The notes under the pieces are model-generated. The model saw nothing but the letters and a program-made list of their open reading frames with translations. It was not told the origin of the DNA and ran no database searches. The translations under genes and the position numbers were made by a program. A stretch of 64,000 nt of DNA from Salinicoccus halodurans (GTDB taxonomy: Bacteria; Bacillota; Bacilli; Staphylococcales; Salinicoccaceae). Positions 51,432 to 61,759 of this stretch are shown piece after piece; within the stretch, counting starts at the first letter, position 1, and the number at the start of each line of letters is the position of its first letter. Where the stretch lies: NCBI RefSeq assembly GCF_900114445.1, contig NZ_FOTB01000001.1, positions 182,937 through 246,936 of the forward strand. The letters are read 5' to 3'.

Positions 51432-52888
51432 TGAATACTTTGTATAAGCGTTTCATAGCGGTGCTGCTAGCGGTCGTCAGTGTCAGTCTGGTTGTTTCGC
51501 TGCTGGCGTCCAATATACTCTATGCATTCTACTCTAAGCCGAAGATGAATGAACAGATGCTGGGAACGGCCGGGGATCTGAAAACGGTTCTTGAGCAGGA
51601 CGTTTCGGATGCGTCGGGAATCCCTGCCGCCATGGATATGCTGGATGCACTGGATTATCAGGTGGCGCTGATATCCGGCGGCGATGGGAATACGACGGGT
51701 GAAGAGAGTGTTTCCGGAGGGGAAGTGACTCTGACCGAAGGGCCGTTCAATGGCGGATATGCGGCGCATTTTGCCGGCGCTCCCTTTGAGCGGACGGAGA
51801 TGGATCTTTCCACACTGGAACATGTATTATCCGGCAATGTGTACCGGGGTGAAGCGGCCGAGATGGCCAACTGGTTCATGATGGGACATTTCATGAATGA
51901 TGTACGCAATACCGTCGGTGTTCCAGTCATGATCGACGGGGAACAGCATGCGCTGTTCATCAAGCAGGACAGCAGCCTGATGTTCAGTGAATTCCATATC
52001 ATCCTGCTTGTTTTCTTTGTGACGGCGGTGCTTGTGAGTCTTATATTCATCATTCTGATGAGCCGCCGTCTGACGGAACCGCTCGGCCGTCTGCGCACGG
52101 CAGCGGATGAAATCAGAAAAGAAAATTTCGAATATGATATTGCGCCCGGCACATACAGCAGGGACGAAATCGGACAGCTTGCAGGCAGCCTCGATGCCAT
52201 GAAGGGGCAGCTGCAGCAAAATCACAGTATGCGTCAGAAGTTCATCAGCGATGTGACGCATGACCTCCAGTCGCCGCTGCTCAATATTCAGGGGTATGCG
52301 AAACTCTTGGAGGACGGAGAAGTGCAGGGGGATGACGCGCAGGAAGCTGCCTCTGTTGTGCATTCAGAGGCGAAGCGGCTGTCGTCCCTGGCGAGGCAGC
52401 TGATGCTGCTTAACAAATTTGATCACCAGTCATATGAGGTGAAGAAAGCACCTGTACGGCTTGATGAACAGATCCGCGAGGTGATCCGGGTGTTCCGCTG
52501 GCGGCTGGACGAATCAGGAATTGACCTGTCCTACAGTCTGGATGAGGCAGTAATCGAATCCGACCGGAATCTATTGTGGAATATATGGGATAATCTTGTA
52601 TCAAATGCAGTGAAATATTCATCTGACGGTGATGAAATCACAGTGACCCTTGAAGACAGGGGCACGCATGTTGAAGTGAGTGTCAGGGACACGGGCGAGG
52701 GCATCCGTCAGGAAGAGCTCGATATGATCTTCGACCGGTTCTACCGGGTGGATGCTGCCCGTTCCAGTGAAGGATCCGGCCTGGGGCTTGCGATTGTCAG
52801 GGAAACGGTTGATATGCTCGGCGGGACGATTGAAGTCGAAAGTACGTTTGGCGAAGGTACAGCCTTTACAGTCAGACTTGAGAAATAA
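51428..52888 (+). CDS. Sensor histidine kinase, HssS-like
   Basis: The 486-residue kinase has two membrane helices (about 9-33 and 190-211) around an extracytoplasmic domain of about 155 residues that includes FMNDVRNTVGVPV, similar to the HssS sensor. HAMP follows at about 212-262. The HisKA motif is FISDVTHDLQSPLLNI with His278, and then come N, G1 (DTGEGI), F and G2 (GSGLGLAIV) boxes. It overlaps the regulator gene by ATGA. It probably senses an envelope or haem-type signal. Confidence 0.88.
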   Translation: MMNTLYKRFIAVLLAVVSVSLVVSLLASNILYAFYSKPKMNEQMLGTAGDLKTVLEQDVSDASGIPAAMDMLDALDYQVALISGGDGNTTGEESVSGGEVTLTEGPFNGGYAAHFAGAPFERTEMDLSTLEHVLSGNVYRGEAAEMANWFMMGHFMNDVRNTVGVPVMIDGEQHALFIKQDSSLMFSEFHIILLVFFVTAVLVSLIFIILMSRRLTEPLGRLRTAADEIRKENFEYDIAPGTYSRDEIGQLAGSLDAMKGQLQQNHSMRQKFISDVTHDLQSPLLNIQGYAKLLEDGEVQGDDAQEAASVVHSEAKRLSSLARQLMLLNKFDHQSYEVKKAPVRLDEQIREVIRVFRWRLDESGIDLSYSLDEAVIESDRNLLWNIWDNLVSNAVKYSSDGDEITVTLEDRGTHVEVSVRDTGEGIRQEELDMIFDRFYRVDAARSSEGSGLGLAIVRETVDMLGGTIEVESTFGEGTAFTVRLEK

Positions 52889-52977
52889 TGACAATTGGAA
52901 ATGTCTGTCCGGCGGGACGGTGTCTTGCCGGCGGTGAGAATTTTATTATAAAAGAAAAAATGGAGGAATTATGAAAA

Positions 52978-53370
52978 ATGGAAAGAAAATGGGGAATTAA
53001 CTTAATCAGAATCGCATCATTATTCGGGCTGCTCGGTGTGTTCATCGGCTCGCAGATGGCGGGGGAGATGGATTACGCGATCCGTCCGATCCATACGCAT
53101 ATTCTTCTGGTGGGCTGGCTGTCGATGTTTGCCTGGGGGATTTTCTACAGTGTCTACACGGTGACGAAGCCGATGCTCGTGCATATCCAGTGTGCGCTGG
53201 GTGTGCTTGGTGCGGTGCTGCTGACGAGCGGGATGTACTTCTACATGCTGAATCCTTTCGGGTTTAATGAGACATTTACGATTGTCTATTTCATCGTCGG
53301 CGGGAGTATTACATTGATATCATTTGCGCTGTTTGTCCTGGTGACGTTCTTTGTGAAAAAAGAAAATTAG
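52978..53370 (+). CDS. Small four-helix membrane protein with haem-copper oxidase-like motif
   Basis: The 130-residue protein has four membrane helices. Helix 2 begins RPIHTHILLVGWLSMFAWG, with two histidines placed like a haem-ligand motif of cytochrome oxidase or NO reductase subunit I. Such small proteins are described as oxidase subunit I-like, function unknown. GGAGG precedes the start. It lies 89 bases after the kinase and has its own terminator, so it may belong to that regulon. Confidence 0.65.
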   Translation: MERKWGINLIRIASLFGLLGVFIGSQMAGEMDYAIRPIHTHILLVGWLSMFAWGIFYSVYTVTKPMLVHIQCALGVLGAVLLTSGMYFYMLNPFGFNETFTIVYFIVGGSITLISFALFVLVTFFVKKEN

Positions 53371-53378
53371 GAATCTGA

Positions 53379-53409
53379 CCCACTTTTTATATGAAAAGTG
53401 GGTTTTTTT
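53379..53409 (+). terminator. Terminator of the small membrane protein gene
   Basis: CCCACTTTT and AAAAGTGGG form a 9-bp stem followed by T7. Confidence 0.9.
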
Positions 53410-53470
53410 GGTATTCTATGGGAATAGAGTAGGTAGCATCTGCAGTTTTTAAAAGGAGTGTGTCGATATT

Positions 53471-54427
53471 TTGTCTTATATTATTTTAATCATCGGATTT
53501 GTCCTGCTCATTAAAGGGGCGGATTATTTTGTGGAAGGTGCTTCTAATATCGCGGTCAAGCTGAGTGTCTCCCCACTGCTTGTCGGTCTCACGATTGTCG
53601 CTTTTGGTACAAGTTCCCCGGAGGCGACAGTCAGTATCCTTGCTGCGCTCGAGGACAATGCCGGTCTCGTACTTGGTAATATCATCGGCAGCAACATTTT
53701 TAACATTACAGTTGTACTTGGTGTGACAGCAATGATTGCCCCACTCACTGTCCAGAGTGAGACTGTCAGAAAAGAAATCCCGTTTTCACTGCTTGCCGGT
53801 GTTGTCCTGCTTGTAATGATGGGGGATGTGGCGCTCGAGGGAGCTGCAGAGAACCTCGTTTCGCGCGGGGATGGCCTGGTGATCCTGCTATTCTTCGCTG
53901 TATTCTTATATTATGTGTTTGACATGGCGCTGAAGAATCGTTCGGACGCAGCTGATGGCGTGGAGACGGATGTAGGATCCTCCTGGATGAGGAATATTGT
54001 GTTTACGCTCGGCGGGCTGGCGGCGATCATCTTCGGCGGCAGATTGGTAGTGGACAGTGCAACAGAGATCGCGCTTGCGCTTGGTATGAGTGAAACGCTT
54101 GTTGGGCTGACGATTGTGGCCATCGGAACATCATTGCCGGAATTGATCACTTCTGTCACTGCTGCGATTAAAAAGCAGGGGGATATCGCAATCGGAAACG
54201 CCGTGGGCAGCAGTATCTTCAATATATTCTTTGTTGCCGGGAGTGCTGCAACTGTTGCCCCGCTTGCACTGGATGCCAAAATATTTACAGATGCATGGGT
54301 TATGATTCTGCTGACAATCCTGCTGCTGATTTTTTCGAGGACCCGTTACAGTATCGGTCGGACTGAAGGATTTATCATGGTCGCAGCGTATGTCGTATAC
54401 CTTGTGTACATCATTATCAGAAACTGA
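53471..54427 (+). CDS. Calcium/sodium antiporter (CaCA, YrbG type)
   Basis: The 318-residue protein has about ten membrane helices and the two CaCA alpha repeats: AFGTSSPEATVSI with GNIIGSNIFNITVVLG, and AIGTSLPELITSVTA with GNAVGSSIFNIFFVAG. It exchanges Ca2+ for Na+ or H+. TTG 53471 is the start, behind AAAGGAGTG. Single-gene unit with terminator at 54513. Confidence 0.9.
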   Translation: MSYIILIIGFVLLIKGADYFVEGASNIAVKLSVSPLLVGLTIVAFGTSSPEATVSILAALEDNAGLVLGNIIGSNIFNITVVLGVTAMIAPLTVQSETVRKEIPFSLLAGVVLLVMMGDVALEGAAENLVSRGDGLVILLFFAVFLYYVFDMALKNRSDAADGVETDVGSSWMRNIVFTLGGLAAIIFGGRLVVDSATEIALALGMSETLVGLTIVAIGTSLPELITSVTAAIKKQGDIAIGNAVGSSIFNIFFVAGSAATVAPLALDAKIFTDAWVMILLTILLLIFSRTRYSIGRTEGFIMVAAYVVYLVYIIIRN

Positions 54428-54512
54428 CTGTGATTATCGGATTTGTAGATTGATGAGTTAATATATTTTCTTGAATTAAATAAAATATTTGAATGAACAA
54501 ATAATCAAATCG

Positions 54513-54549
54513 GCCCTTTTCCCCTATATATAGGAAAAGGGCTTTTTAT
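54513..54549 (+). terminator. Terminator of antiporter gene
   Basis: GCCCTTTTCC and GGAAAAGGGC form a 10-bp stem followed by TTTTTATTTT. Confidence 0.9.
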
Positions 54550-54566
54550 TTTGAGGAGGGAATCTA

Positions 54567-55045
54567 TTGAGGAAGAAAACTTTGAAGCATCAATGGCTTG
54601 AAGTGATGGATGCACGCCGGGGATTGGACAAGCGGGGAGCAGATGAATTACAGCGTTTTGCACGAGGTTTTTCGGGGGAGCTTGAATTGGACAGATTTGT
54701 CGATATGCATGGCGGAAACGGGTGGCAGGTGTACCGGGATGTTTGGATAAGTGCGGGGGAGTCACCCAAATAGACACGATGATTGTTACTTCCGCCGGTA
54801 TATATATGTGTGATGCAAAAAATTATGCGGGTGATTATGTGTATGAGGATGGAAAATGGTTTGCCGGCGGCCGGGAGCTGAAGCTGCGGGAGGTGTGTGA
54901 TTTCATGGCCGGAGAGGTGGAGAAGAGGTATATAAAAACGATATTCGGCAAGTATTTTGAATTAATGAATTCCGGAAAATATGCAAAATACAAAAATCCA
55001 AGGAATATTTTCGAATATGAATTTGCCGGTTATGTTTTCAAGTAA
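54567..55045 (+). pseudogene. Frameshifted nuclease-related (NERD) domain protein
   Basis: A TTG at 54567 behind GGAGGG opens a frame with GADELQRFARGFSGELELDR, NGWQVYRDVWISAGE and then stops at 54773. From about 54758 the next frame continues GVTQIDTMIVTSAGIYMCDA, KNYAGDYVYEDG and ends at 55045. GE..., G-TQID and (D/E)-KN-x-GD are the NERD signature. The shift lies in GGGGG at about 54757-54761 and fits one extra G. NERD proteins are thought to act in DNA processing. Confidence 0.7.
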
Positions 55046-55079
55046 AGAGATTTTAAAGAAAGATGAATGAATGGAAGAG

Positions 55080-55119
55080 TTAACGTACGTTCAAAGGAGT
55101 GTTCGATGTACGATAGGCT
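55080..55119. repeat. Third copy of the 41-bp palindromic intergenic repeat
   Basis: TTAACGTACGTTCAAAGGAG and GTTCGATGTACG match the two units at 13123-13204, sharing TTAACGTACGTT and the spacing to the second GTACG half. Confidence 0.7.
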
Positions 55120-55149
55120 CTGAACCCCTCCACATAAAGCGAGAAAAAA

Positions 55150-55175
55150 CCGCACCCTTCGCAAAAAAGGTGCGG
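55150..55175 (-). terminator. Terminator of folD
   Basis: CCGCACCCTT and AAGGTGCGG form a 9-bp stem; the A6 on the left supplies the minus-strand U tract. Confidence 0.8.
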
Positions 55176-55187
55176 CCGCAAATAAAA

Positions 55188-56039
55188 TTATTCTATTCCG
55201 TTGTGCCATTTGGCGGCAAGGAGGGTATTGTTCAACACCATCGTGATTGTCAAAGGACCGACGCCGCCCGGGACGGGCGTGATCCAGCCTGCTTTTTCTT
55301 TGGCGGCGTCGAAGTCTACATCGCCGACGAGTTTGTCGCCGACCATTGTGTTGCCGACGTCAATCACGACGGCACCGTCTTTGATATGCTCAGCTTTGAC
55401 GAGTCCCGGAGAACCGACGGCACTGACGATGACGTCAAATTCATGTAATTTCCCGGTCATGTCTTTTGTACGGGAGTGCATCAGTGTGACGGTTGCATTC
55501 TGATCAGTAAGAAGTTTCGCCACCGGCTGGCCGACGATGTGTGAACGGCCGATTACGGCAACGTCCTTTCCTTCAAGGGAGCCTGTATGTTTCAGCAGTT
55601 CCATGATGCCGAGTGGTGTGCATGGGACAAATGTACGCTGGCCTGTGTACAGGCGGCCGATGTTCACCGGGCTGAAACCGTCGACATCTTTATGAGGTGC
55701 GATGGATTCGAGAACTTTTTCTTCACTGACCTGATCAGGAAGCGGCACCTGTACCAGAATCCCACTCACACTATCGTCATTATTCAAACGATCGAGGACG
55801 TCCAGAACCTCGTCTTCAGTGACGTCTTCATCAAGATGTACAATATTTGACGTCATGCCGATTTTTTCGGCTGCTTTATTTTTTGAACGTACATAGCTGA
55901 GGGAAGCGCCGTCATTGCCGGCTATGACGACTGTCAGGTTCGGAGTGATTCCATTTTCTTTCAGTTTTTCAACTTCTGCTGCAAGTCCGGCGCGGTAATC
56001 TTTGGCGATTTCGCGTCCGTTTAACAATTCTGCTGTCAT
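55188..56039 (-). CDS. folD: Bifunctional methylene-THF dehydrogenase / methenyl-THF cyclohydrolase
   Basis: The 283-residue enzyme shows the substrate motif [15 protein letters not shown] with catalytic Lys53, [19 protein letters not shown], and the Rossmann motif [16 protein letters not shown], ending [16 protein letters not shown]. It makes 10-formyl-THF, the one-carbon donor for purine synthesis, fitting its place divergent from purE. ATG 56039 follows AGGAG at seven bases; ATG 56045 is too close to that site. Confidence 0.93.
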   Translation of the reverse strand: MTAELLNGREIAKDYRAGLAAEVEKLKENGITPNLTVVIAGNDGASLSYVRSKNKAAEKIGMTSNIVHLDEDVTEDEVLDVLDRLNNDDSVSGILVQVPLPDQVSEEKVLESIAPHKDVDGFSPVNIGRLYTGQRTFVPCTPLGIMELLKHTGSLEGKDVAVIGRSHIVGQPVAKLLTDQNATVTLMHSRTKDMTGKLHEFDVIVSAVGSPGLVKAEHIKDGAVVIDVGNTMVGDKLVGDVDFDAAKEKAGWITPVPGGVGPLTITMVLNNTLLAAKWHNGIE

Positions 56040-56045
56040 TTTCAT

Positions 56046-56366
56046 TCTCCTATCTAATAGTTTGACTGTCTCTATTATCCATAACTTGCCTGAAAATTTC
56101 CACAGTGAATCAAATTATGTCCATAGGCCATACTGACAAATGCCAATGGCAATCAACACATAAAAAGATGTATTACACTTAATTTTGTAAAAATCATACA
56201 AAAGACGAACTTACAACACTTTTAAATACATGTAAAGTTCGTAAACACAAACAATGAAATATAATATATTTAAAATGTTCGTTTTTTAAGTTGAATAACC
56301 GCCGGGCAATTGTTAAACTAAGCATGAGTTGAAAACAAACACATTTCAAAGTGAGGTTATACTATT
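56046..56366. promoter_or_regulatory. folD-purE divergent region with candidate PurR boxes
   Basis: This 321-bp AT-rich gap has no gene. ACGAAC cores occur at 56205-56210 (+), 56237-56242 (-) and 56277-56282 (-). The last, read on the minus strand as AAAAACGAACATT, matches 12 of 13 positions of the Bacillus PurBox AWWWCCGAACWWT. The first two face each other, as PurBox pairs do. I see no purine (xpt-type) riboswitch here. Confidence 0.5.
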
Positions 56367-56849
56367 ATGACTGTTGGAGTAATCATGGGCAGTTCTTCCG
56401 ACTGGCCTTCGATGGAGCATGCATGCGATATGCTCGATCACTTCGGTGTAGCTTATGAGAAAAAAGTGGTGAGCGCCCATCGTACGCCTGAAATGATGGT
56501 GGACTACGCGAAGAACGCCAAGTCGAACGGCATCGACGTAATCATTGCAGGCGCAGGCGGGGCAGCACATCTGCCCGGCATGGTGGCATCTCTTACGAAC
56601 GTCCCGGTAATCGGCATACCGATCGAGTCCAAAGCCCTGCAGGGTATGGATTCTTTATTATCCATCGCCCAGATGCCGGGCGGCATACCGGTCGCAACGA
56701 TGGCGATCGGCAAGGCAGGCAGCAAGAATGCCGGCATACTGGCCGTGCGGATGCTGGCAATAAAGGACCCGGAACTCTACGGAAAACTCGGCAGCTATAC
56801 AAAATCACTCGAAGATAAAGTGGAGGAGATGCAGAATGACCTCAGTTAA
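56367..56849 (+). CDS. purE: N5-carboxyaminoimidazole ribonucleotide mutase
   Basis: The 160-residue class I PurE has [29 protein letters not shown] and [16 protein letters not shown]. It shifts the carboxyl group of N5-CAIR to C4. It is the first gene of the purine operon and overlaps purK by 14 bases. Confidence 0.95.
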   Translation: MTVGVIMGSSSDWPSMEHACDMLDHFGVAYEKKVVSAHRTPEMMVDYAKNAKSNGIDVIIAGAGGAAHLPGMVASLTNVPVIGIPIESKALQGMDSLLSIAQMPGGIPVATMAIGKAGSKNAGILAVRMLAIKDPELYGKLGSYTKSLEDKVEEMQNDLS

Positions 56850-57960
56850 ACTGGCACCCGGTGCAACAATTGGAATCATCGGCGGCGGACAGCTCGGCAA
56901 AATGATGGCGCAGTCCGCACTCAGAATGGGCTATAGGGTGGCAGTCCTTGATCCATCGGAGGATGCACCGGCCAAAGCGACGAGCCATCATTTCATCAAT
57001 GCAGCATTCGGGGACCTCGAAGCATTGAAATCGTTGTGCGGGATGTCCGACGTCATCACATATGAGTTTGAAAATATCGATGCGGAGATTCTGCACACTC
57101 TGGTCGACGACTATTACGTGCCGCAAGGTGCAAAGACCGTGCTTACTCTGCAGAACCGCGAAACGGAAAAACAGGCGATTAAAGATTCCGGAGCAAGGAT
57201 CGTCCCTTATGAAAAAGTGGAGACGCCTGATGCTATCCGCGCCTTCATGGAAACCCATGGCGCGCCTGTCATCGTCAAAACGGCCACCGGCGGCTATGAC
57301 GGTAAGGGCCAGTATCTGATCGAATCGGGTGCAGACCTCGATTCTGCCGGAATCCCGTTCGATGAAACGGAATTCGTCGTTGAAAAATACATCACGCTTG
57401 AAAGGGAGGTTTCCCTTACGATCGCAAGAAGTGTGAGCGGCCAGGTCATCTATTTTCCGCTTCAGGAGAATCTGCACAAGGACCAGATCCTCTACCGTAC
57501 GATCGTGCCTTCCCGTGTGGACTATGCGGAACAGGCACAGAAGGAAGCGGAAAGAATCATGAAGGCACTGCATTTTACCGGTGCATTCACCATCGAATTC
57601 TTCGTGGCGGAGGACGGTACCCTCTACGTCAATGAGATAGCACCGAGGCCGCACAATTCGGGGCATTACTCGATCGAGGCATGCAACATCAGCCAGTTCG
57701 ATGCACACGTGCTCTCCATACTGGATCATCCGATGCCTGAGGTATATCTCCATCAGGATGCCGTGATGATGAATCTGCTGGGCGCGGACCTGGACCGTCT
57801 GGACGGGGAACTCTTCACACATCCGGAATGGAATGTGCATGTCTACGGCAAAACAGACCGCAAGCCGGCACGCAAGATGGGACATGTAACCGTACTTACC
57901 GATGATCTGGAACAGACGATAGACGCGCTTGACCGAGATTTTTTAAAGGAGACGGTGTGA
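56836..57960 (+). CDS. purK: N5-carboxyaminoimidazole ribonucleotide synthase
   Basis: The 374-residue ATP-grasp enzyme starts [18 protein letters not shown] and has [23 protein letters not shown] and [17 protein letters not shown]. It makes N5-CAIR from AIR, ATP and bicarbonate for PurE. It overlaps purE and its TGA overlaps the purC ATG. Confidence 0.95.
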   Translation: MTSVKLAPGATIGIIGGGQLGKMMAQSALRMGYRVAVLDPSEDAPAKATSHHFINAAFGDLEALKSLCGMSDVITYEFENIDAEILHTLVDDYYVPQGAKTVLTLQNRETEKQAIKDSGARIVPYEKVETPDAIRAFMETHGAPVIVKTATGGYDGKGQYLIESGADLDSAGIPFDETEFVVEKYITLEREVSLTIARSVSGQVIYFPLQENLHKDQILYRTIVPSRVDYAEQAQKEAERIMKALHFTGAFTIEFFVAEDGTLYVNEIAPRPHNSGHYSIEACNISQFDAHVLSILDHPMPEVYLHQDAVMMNLLGADLDRLDGELFTHPEWNVHVYGKTDRKPARKMGHVTVLTDDLEQTIDALDRDFLKETV

Positions 57961-58661
57961 TGCTTTTATATGAAGGGAAAGCGAAAAAAGTCTTCAAGAC
58001 TGAAGATCCTGAAGTGCTCCGCATTGAATATAAAGATGAAGTGACGGCCGGCAACGGCGCGAAACATGATTTCATGGAAGGCAAGGGACGCCTGAACAAT
58101 CTGATTTCATCGGATATCTTCAAATACTTGAAGAAGAATGGCGTGGCGTCCCATTTCATCGAACGTACCAGCGAGACGGAACAGAAAGTGAAGGCGGTCC
58201 ATATCATTCCGCTGGAAGTGGCCGTCCGCAACGTGGCGGCGGGGAGCATCGTCGAGAGGCTCGGCTTCAAAAACGGTGAGGAATTCACACCGCCCCTCGT
58301 AGAACTTTATTACAAAAAAGATGAACTTAATGATCCGATCCTGACGGACGACCATGTGCTGAGGCTGGACATAGCGACCGAAGACGAGATCAGGGCGCTG
58401 AAGGAAGCAGCGCTCAAAGTGAACGCGGCCCTCATAAAAATGATGAACATGATGGGGTTGAAGCTGATCGATTTCAAAATCGAATTCGGCAGGGATAAAA
58501 AAGGGAACATCCTGCTCGCGGACGAGATCTCACCGGATACATGCCGCATACGGGACCTTGAGACGGGTGAGAACTTTGATAAAGATGTCTACCGTAACGC
58601 GACAGGTTCCCTGATTGATACTTATACAAAATTTTATGAAAAGATGGAGGCAGTTAAATAA
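57960..58661 (+). CDS. purC: SAICAR synthase
   Basis: The 233-residue enzyme has [49 protein letters not shown] and [12 protein letters not shown]. It joins CAIR with aspartate. ATG 57960 overlaps the purK stop (TGATG), with AAAGGAG upstream; the GTG at 57957 is less likely. Confidence 0.95.
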   Translation: MLLYEGKAKKVFKTEDPEVLRIEYKDEVTAGNGAKHDFMEGKGRLNNLISSDIFKYLKKNGVASHFIERTSETEQKVKAVHIIPLEVAVRNVAAGSIVERLGFKNGEEFTPPLVELYYKKDELNDPILTDDHVLRLDIATEDEIRALKEAALKVNAALIKMMNMMGLKLIDFKIEFGRDKKGNILLADEISPDTCRIRDLETGENFDKDVYRNATGSLIDTYTKFYEKMEAVK

Positions 58662-58918
58662 TGAAAAAGGTAGAACTTATCGTAACTTTACAACCACAGG
58701 TGCTCGATACCCAAGGGGAGGCCCTGAACCGTGCGGTGCATGAACTCGGCCATGATGAAATCAGCAATATCCGTGTCGGGAAGGTCCTTTACTTTGATAT
58801 TGATGAAACTGAGGAAAGCAGGATCGATGAAATCGTCAAATCCCTGTCAGACCGTCTTTTCACAAATACAGTGATTGAAACGTATGAGTATACAATCTTG
58901 GATGAGGTGTCGGAATAA
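58661..58918 (+). CDS. purS: FGAM synthase subunit PurS
   Basis: The 85-residue protein ([39 protein letters not shown]) is the small bridging subunit of the three-part FGAM synthase. It overlaps purC and purQ by one base each. Confidence 0.95.
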   Translation: MKKVELIVTLQPQVLDTQGEALNRAVHELGHDEISNIRVGKVLYFDIDETEESRIDEIVKSLSDRLFTNTVIETYEYTILDEVSE

Positions 58919-59586
58919 TGAAGTTTGCAGTGATCCAGTTCCCAGGCTCCAACTGTGACCGCGACTTGCTGAATGCAGCTTTGAAAGTGGGTGCGGAAGC
59001 GGAATTTGTCGACTACAGAACGACTTCGCTCGAAGACTTTGACGGCGTGCTCATTCCGGGCGGATTCTCATTCGGCGACTATTTGCGCAGCGGCGCAATG
59101 GCGGGAGTTGCACCGGTGACGAAAGCGATCAAAGAAGCAGCGGATGCAGGAAAGCCCGTCCTCGGAATCTGCAACGGCTTCCAGATTCTGACGGAAGTCG
59201 GTCTGCTTCCGGGCGCGCTCATCTTCAACGACCAGCATACATTCATTTCGAGAGACGAATCTTTGAAAGTCGTCAACAACGAAACGGCATTTACCCGCGG
59301 CTACGGACAGGGCGAAGATGTTGTGTACCCGGTCGCCCATGGTGAAGGCCATTACTACTGTGATGACGAAACATACGACAGGCTTGCAGCGAACAACCAG
59401 ATTGTACTGACCTACAATGAGAATCCAAACGGCTCAAGAAACGATATCGCCGGCATCGTCAATGAAAAAGGAAATGTGCTCGGCATGATGCCGCATCCTG
59501 AACGTGCACTTGAAACGCTGCTCGGCAGTGACGATGGATTGAAATTATTCCGGGAAATGACTAAATGGGAGGCAAATCATGTCTAG
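58918..59586 (+). CDS. purQ: FGAM synthase glutaminase subunit PurQ
   Basis: The 222-residue class I amidotransferase has [27 protein letters not shown] with the nucleophile Cys, and [10 protein letters not shown] with the His-Glu pair. It supplies ammonia to PurL; it overlaps purL by eight bases. Confidence 0.95.
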   Translation: MKFAVIQFPGSNCDRDLLNAALKVGAEAEFVDYRTTSLEDFDGVLIPGGFSFGDYLRSGAMAGVAPVTKAIKEAADAGKPVLGICNGFQILTEVGLLPGALIFNDQHTFISRDESLKVVNNETAFTRGYGQGEDVVYPVAHGEGHYYCDDETYDRLAANNQIVLTYNENPNGSRNDIAGIVNEKGNVLGMMPHPERALETLLGSDDGLKLFREMTKWEANHV

Positions 59587-61759
59587 ATTCATTGAACCAA
59601 CAGCAGATGACATCAGAAACCAGAAGCTCTATGCAGAAATGGGACTTACGGATGCGGAATACGATAAGGTGATCGATATTCTCGGCCGTCAGCCGAACTA
59701 TACGGAAATCGGCATCTTTTCTGTAATGTGGAGTGAACACTGTTCCTATAAGCACTCCAAACCATTCCTCAAACAGTTCCCGACTTCCGGTGAACGTGTA
59801 TTGATGGGGCCCGGTGAAGGTGCGGGCGTTGTGGACATCGGGGATAACCAGGCAGTCGTCTTCAAAGTCGAATCCCATAACCATCCTTCTGCAGTTGAAC
59901 CGTATCAGGGGGCAGCGACGGGTGTCGGCGGTATCATCCGCGACATCGTTTCCATCGGTGCACGCCCGATCGGCCTGCTCAACTCGCTGCGTTTCGGTGA
60001 ACTGACTGAAGCGAACAACCGCCGCCTCCTGCGTGGTGTCGTATCCGGCATCGGGGGATATGGAAACTGCATCGGCATTCCGACAGTCTCCGGAGAAGTG
60101 GAGTTCGATCCATCATATGACGGCAACCCGCTCGTCAACGCAATGTGCGTCGGCGTGATGGATCAGGGTAAGGTTCAAAAAGGGACAGCCAAAGGCGTCG
60201 GCAATAAAGTGATCTATGTCGGCCTGAAGACCGGCCGCGATGGCATCCACGGTGCAACATTCGCATCAGAGGAACTGAGCGATGAGTCCGAGTCGAAACG
60301 GCCATCCGTGCAGATCGGTGATCCGTTCACGGGCAAAAAGCTCATGGAAGCGACACTGGCAGCAATCGACCAGCCGGAACTTGTCGGCATCCAGGACATG
60401 GGTGCAGCAGGTCTTACATCTTCAAGTTCTGAAATGGCGGCCAAAGGTGAAGCAGGCATGAATCTCTACCTTGACCAGGTACCGGTCAGGGAAGAAGGGA
60501 TCTCCCCTTATGAAATGATGCTTTCCGAAACACAGGAGCGCATGCTGCTTGTCGTAGAAGACGGTACAGAGCAGAAGTTTTTGGATATGTTCGAAGACTT
60601 CGAGCTCGATGCAGCTGTCATCGGTGAGGTTACGGATTCAGACAGGCTGAAACTTTATTATGAAGAAGAGCTCTATGCGGACATTCCGGTCCAGCCGCTC
60701 TCCGATGAAGCACCAGTTTATATTCTCGAAGGCAGAAAACCTGAATTGGATGAAAAAGCGTATGACTATTCCAAAAAAGATCTGAATAAAGTATTCGATC
60801 AGCTGATCGAACATCCGACACACGGTGCAAAAAACTATATTTATGAGCAGTATGACAATCAGGTCGGTTCGAATACGGTCCGGAAATCGGGCTTCGGTTC
60901 CGGTGTGGTCAGAGTCGAAGGGACTGATAAGGCGATTGCGATGGCAATCGACGGCAAGAGCCGCTACGTTTACGCAGACCCGTACAACGGAGGCAAGGAA
61001 GTGGTTGCGCAAGTCTTCAGGAGCATCATCTCGACAGGTGCAGTGCCGCTTGCGATGACAGACTGCCTGAACTACGGCAGCCCGGAAAATCCTGAAATCT
61101 ACAATCAGCTGGAGGAATCGACAAAAGGGATGGCAGAGGCATGCCGTGCACTTGAGACACCTGTCGTTTCCGGCAACGTCAGCCTTTATAACGAAAACAG
61201 GACGGCATCAATTCTGCCGACCCCGGTCATCGGCATGGTCGGGCTGATTGAAGATGTGAATTTCATGGAAGGGATATCCATCGAAGCGGGCGACGCAGTA
61301 TATCTTGTCGGTGAAACGGAAAAATCATTCGCCGGCAGCCAAATTGAAAAACTGCTCGATAATGAAGTTTCGAAAGCAGTGCGCAATATCGACCTTGAGC
61401 TCGAGTACAGCCGCGGCATGACTCTGCGCGGCATGCTGGAAGGCGGCGACATCAAAAAAATCTCTCCGGTTGGACGCGGCGGCATCGCTGTGAAACTTGC
61501 ACAGCTCGCTTCGTTCCATGGTCTCGGCCTTGATGCAGAGATCGAACTCGACGGAGAAGATCTTTTCGCAGAAAATGCTTCAAGATATATTGTCACGGCG
61601 AAACCGGGACAGGACATAAAAGATGCAGTGGAAATCGGCAGACTGACTGAAGATGGATTTAGAATCAAAACACGCGATGTGACGATTGAAAGAGATCTTG
61701 CAGAAGTTGCAGGCGCGTGGGAAGGGGCAATCCCGAAATGTATGACATCCGTGGATTGA
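59579..61759 (+). CDS. purL: FGAM synthase subunit PurL (small type)
   Basis: The 726-residue protein is the short PurL that works with PurS and PurQ. Landmarks are [55 protein letters not shown], and [16 protein letters not shown] lies upstream inside purQ. It overlaps purF by 22 bases. Confidence 0.95.
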   Translation: MSRFIEPTADDIRNQKLYAEMGLTDAEYDKVIDILGRQPNYTEIGIFSVMWSEHCSYKHSKPFLKQFPTSGERVLMGPGEGAGVVDIGDNQAVVFKVESHNHPSAVEPYQGAATGVGGIIRDIVSIGARPIGLLNSLRFGELTEANNRRLLRGVVSGIGGYGNCIGIPTVSGEVEFDPSYDGNPLVNAMCVGVMDQGKVQKGTAKGVGNKVIYVGLKTGRDGIHGATFASEELSDESESKRPSVQIGDPFTGKKLMEATLAAIDQPELVGIQDMGAAGLTSSSSEMAAKGEAGMNLYLDQVPVREEGISPYEMMLSETQERMLLVVEDGTEQKFLDMFEDFELDAAVIGEVTDSDRLKLYYEEELYADIPVQPLSDEAPVYILEGRKPELDEKAYDYSKKDLNKVFDQLIEHPTHGAKNYIYEQYDNQVGSNTVRKSGFGSGVVRVEGTDKAIAMAIDGKSRYVYADPYNGGKEVVAQVFRSIISTGAVPLAMTDCLNYGSPENPEIYNQLEESTKGMAEACRALETPVVSGNVSLYNENRTASILPTPVIGMVGLIEDVNFMEGISIEAGDAVYLVGETEKSFAGSQIEKLLDNEVSKAVRNIDLELEYSRGMTLRGMLEGGDIKKISPVGRGGIAVKLAQLASFHGLGLDAEIELDGEDLFAENASRYIVTAKPGQDIKDAVEIGRLTEDGFRIKTRDVTIERDLAEVAGAWEGAIPKCMTSVD

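Noticed and set aside
56046-56366. Purine riboswitch in the pur leader
   Set aside because: I could not find the conserved core or the paired P2/P3 loops; a covariance search could overrule this.
56842-57885. 347-codon minus-strand frame opposite purK
   Set aside because: purK is intact and in the operon; the antisense frame is Cys/His/Arg-rich and matches no family.
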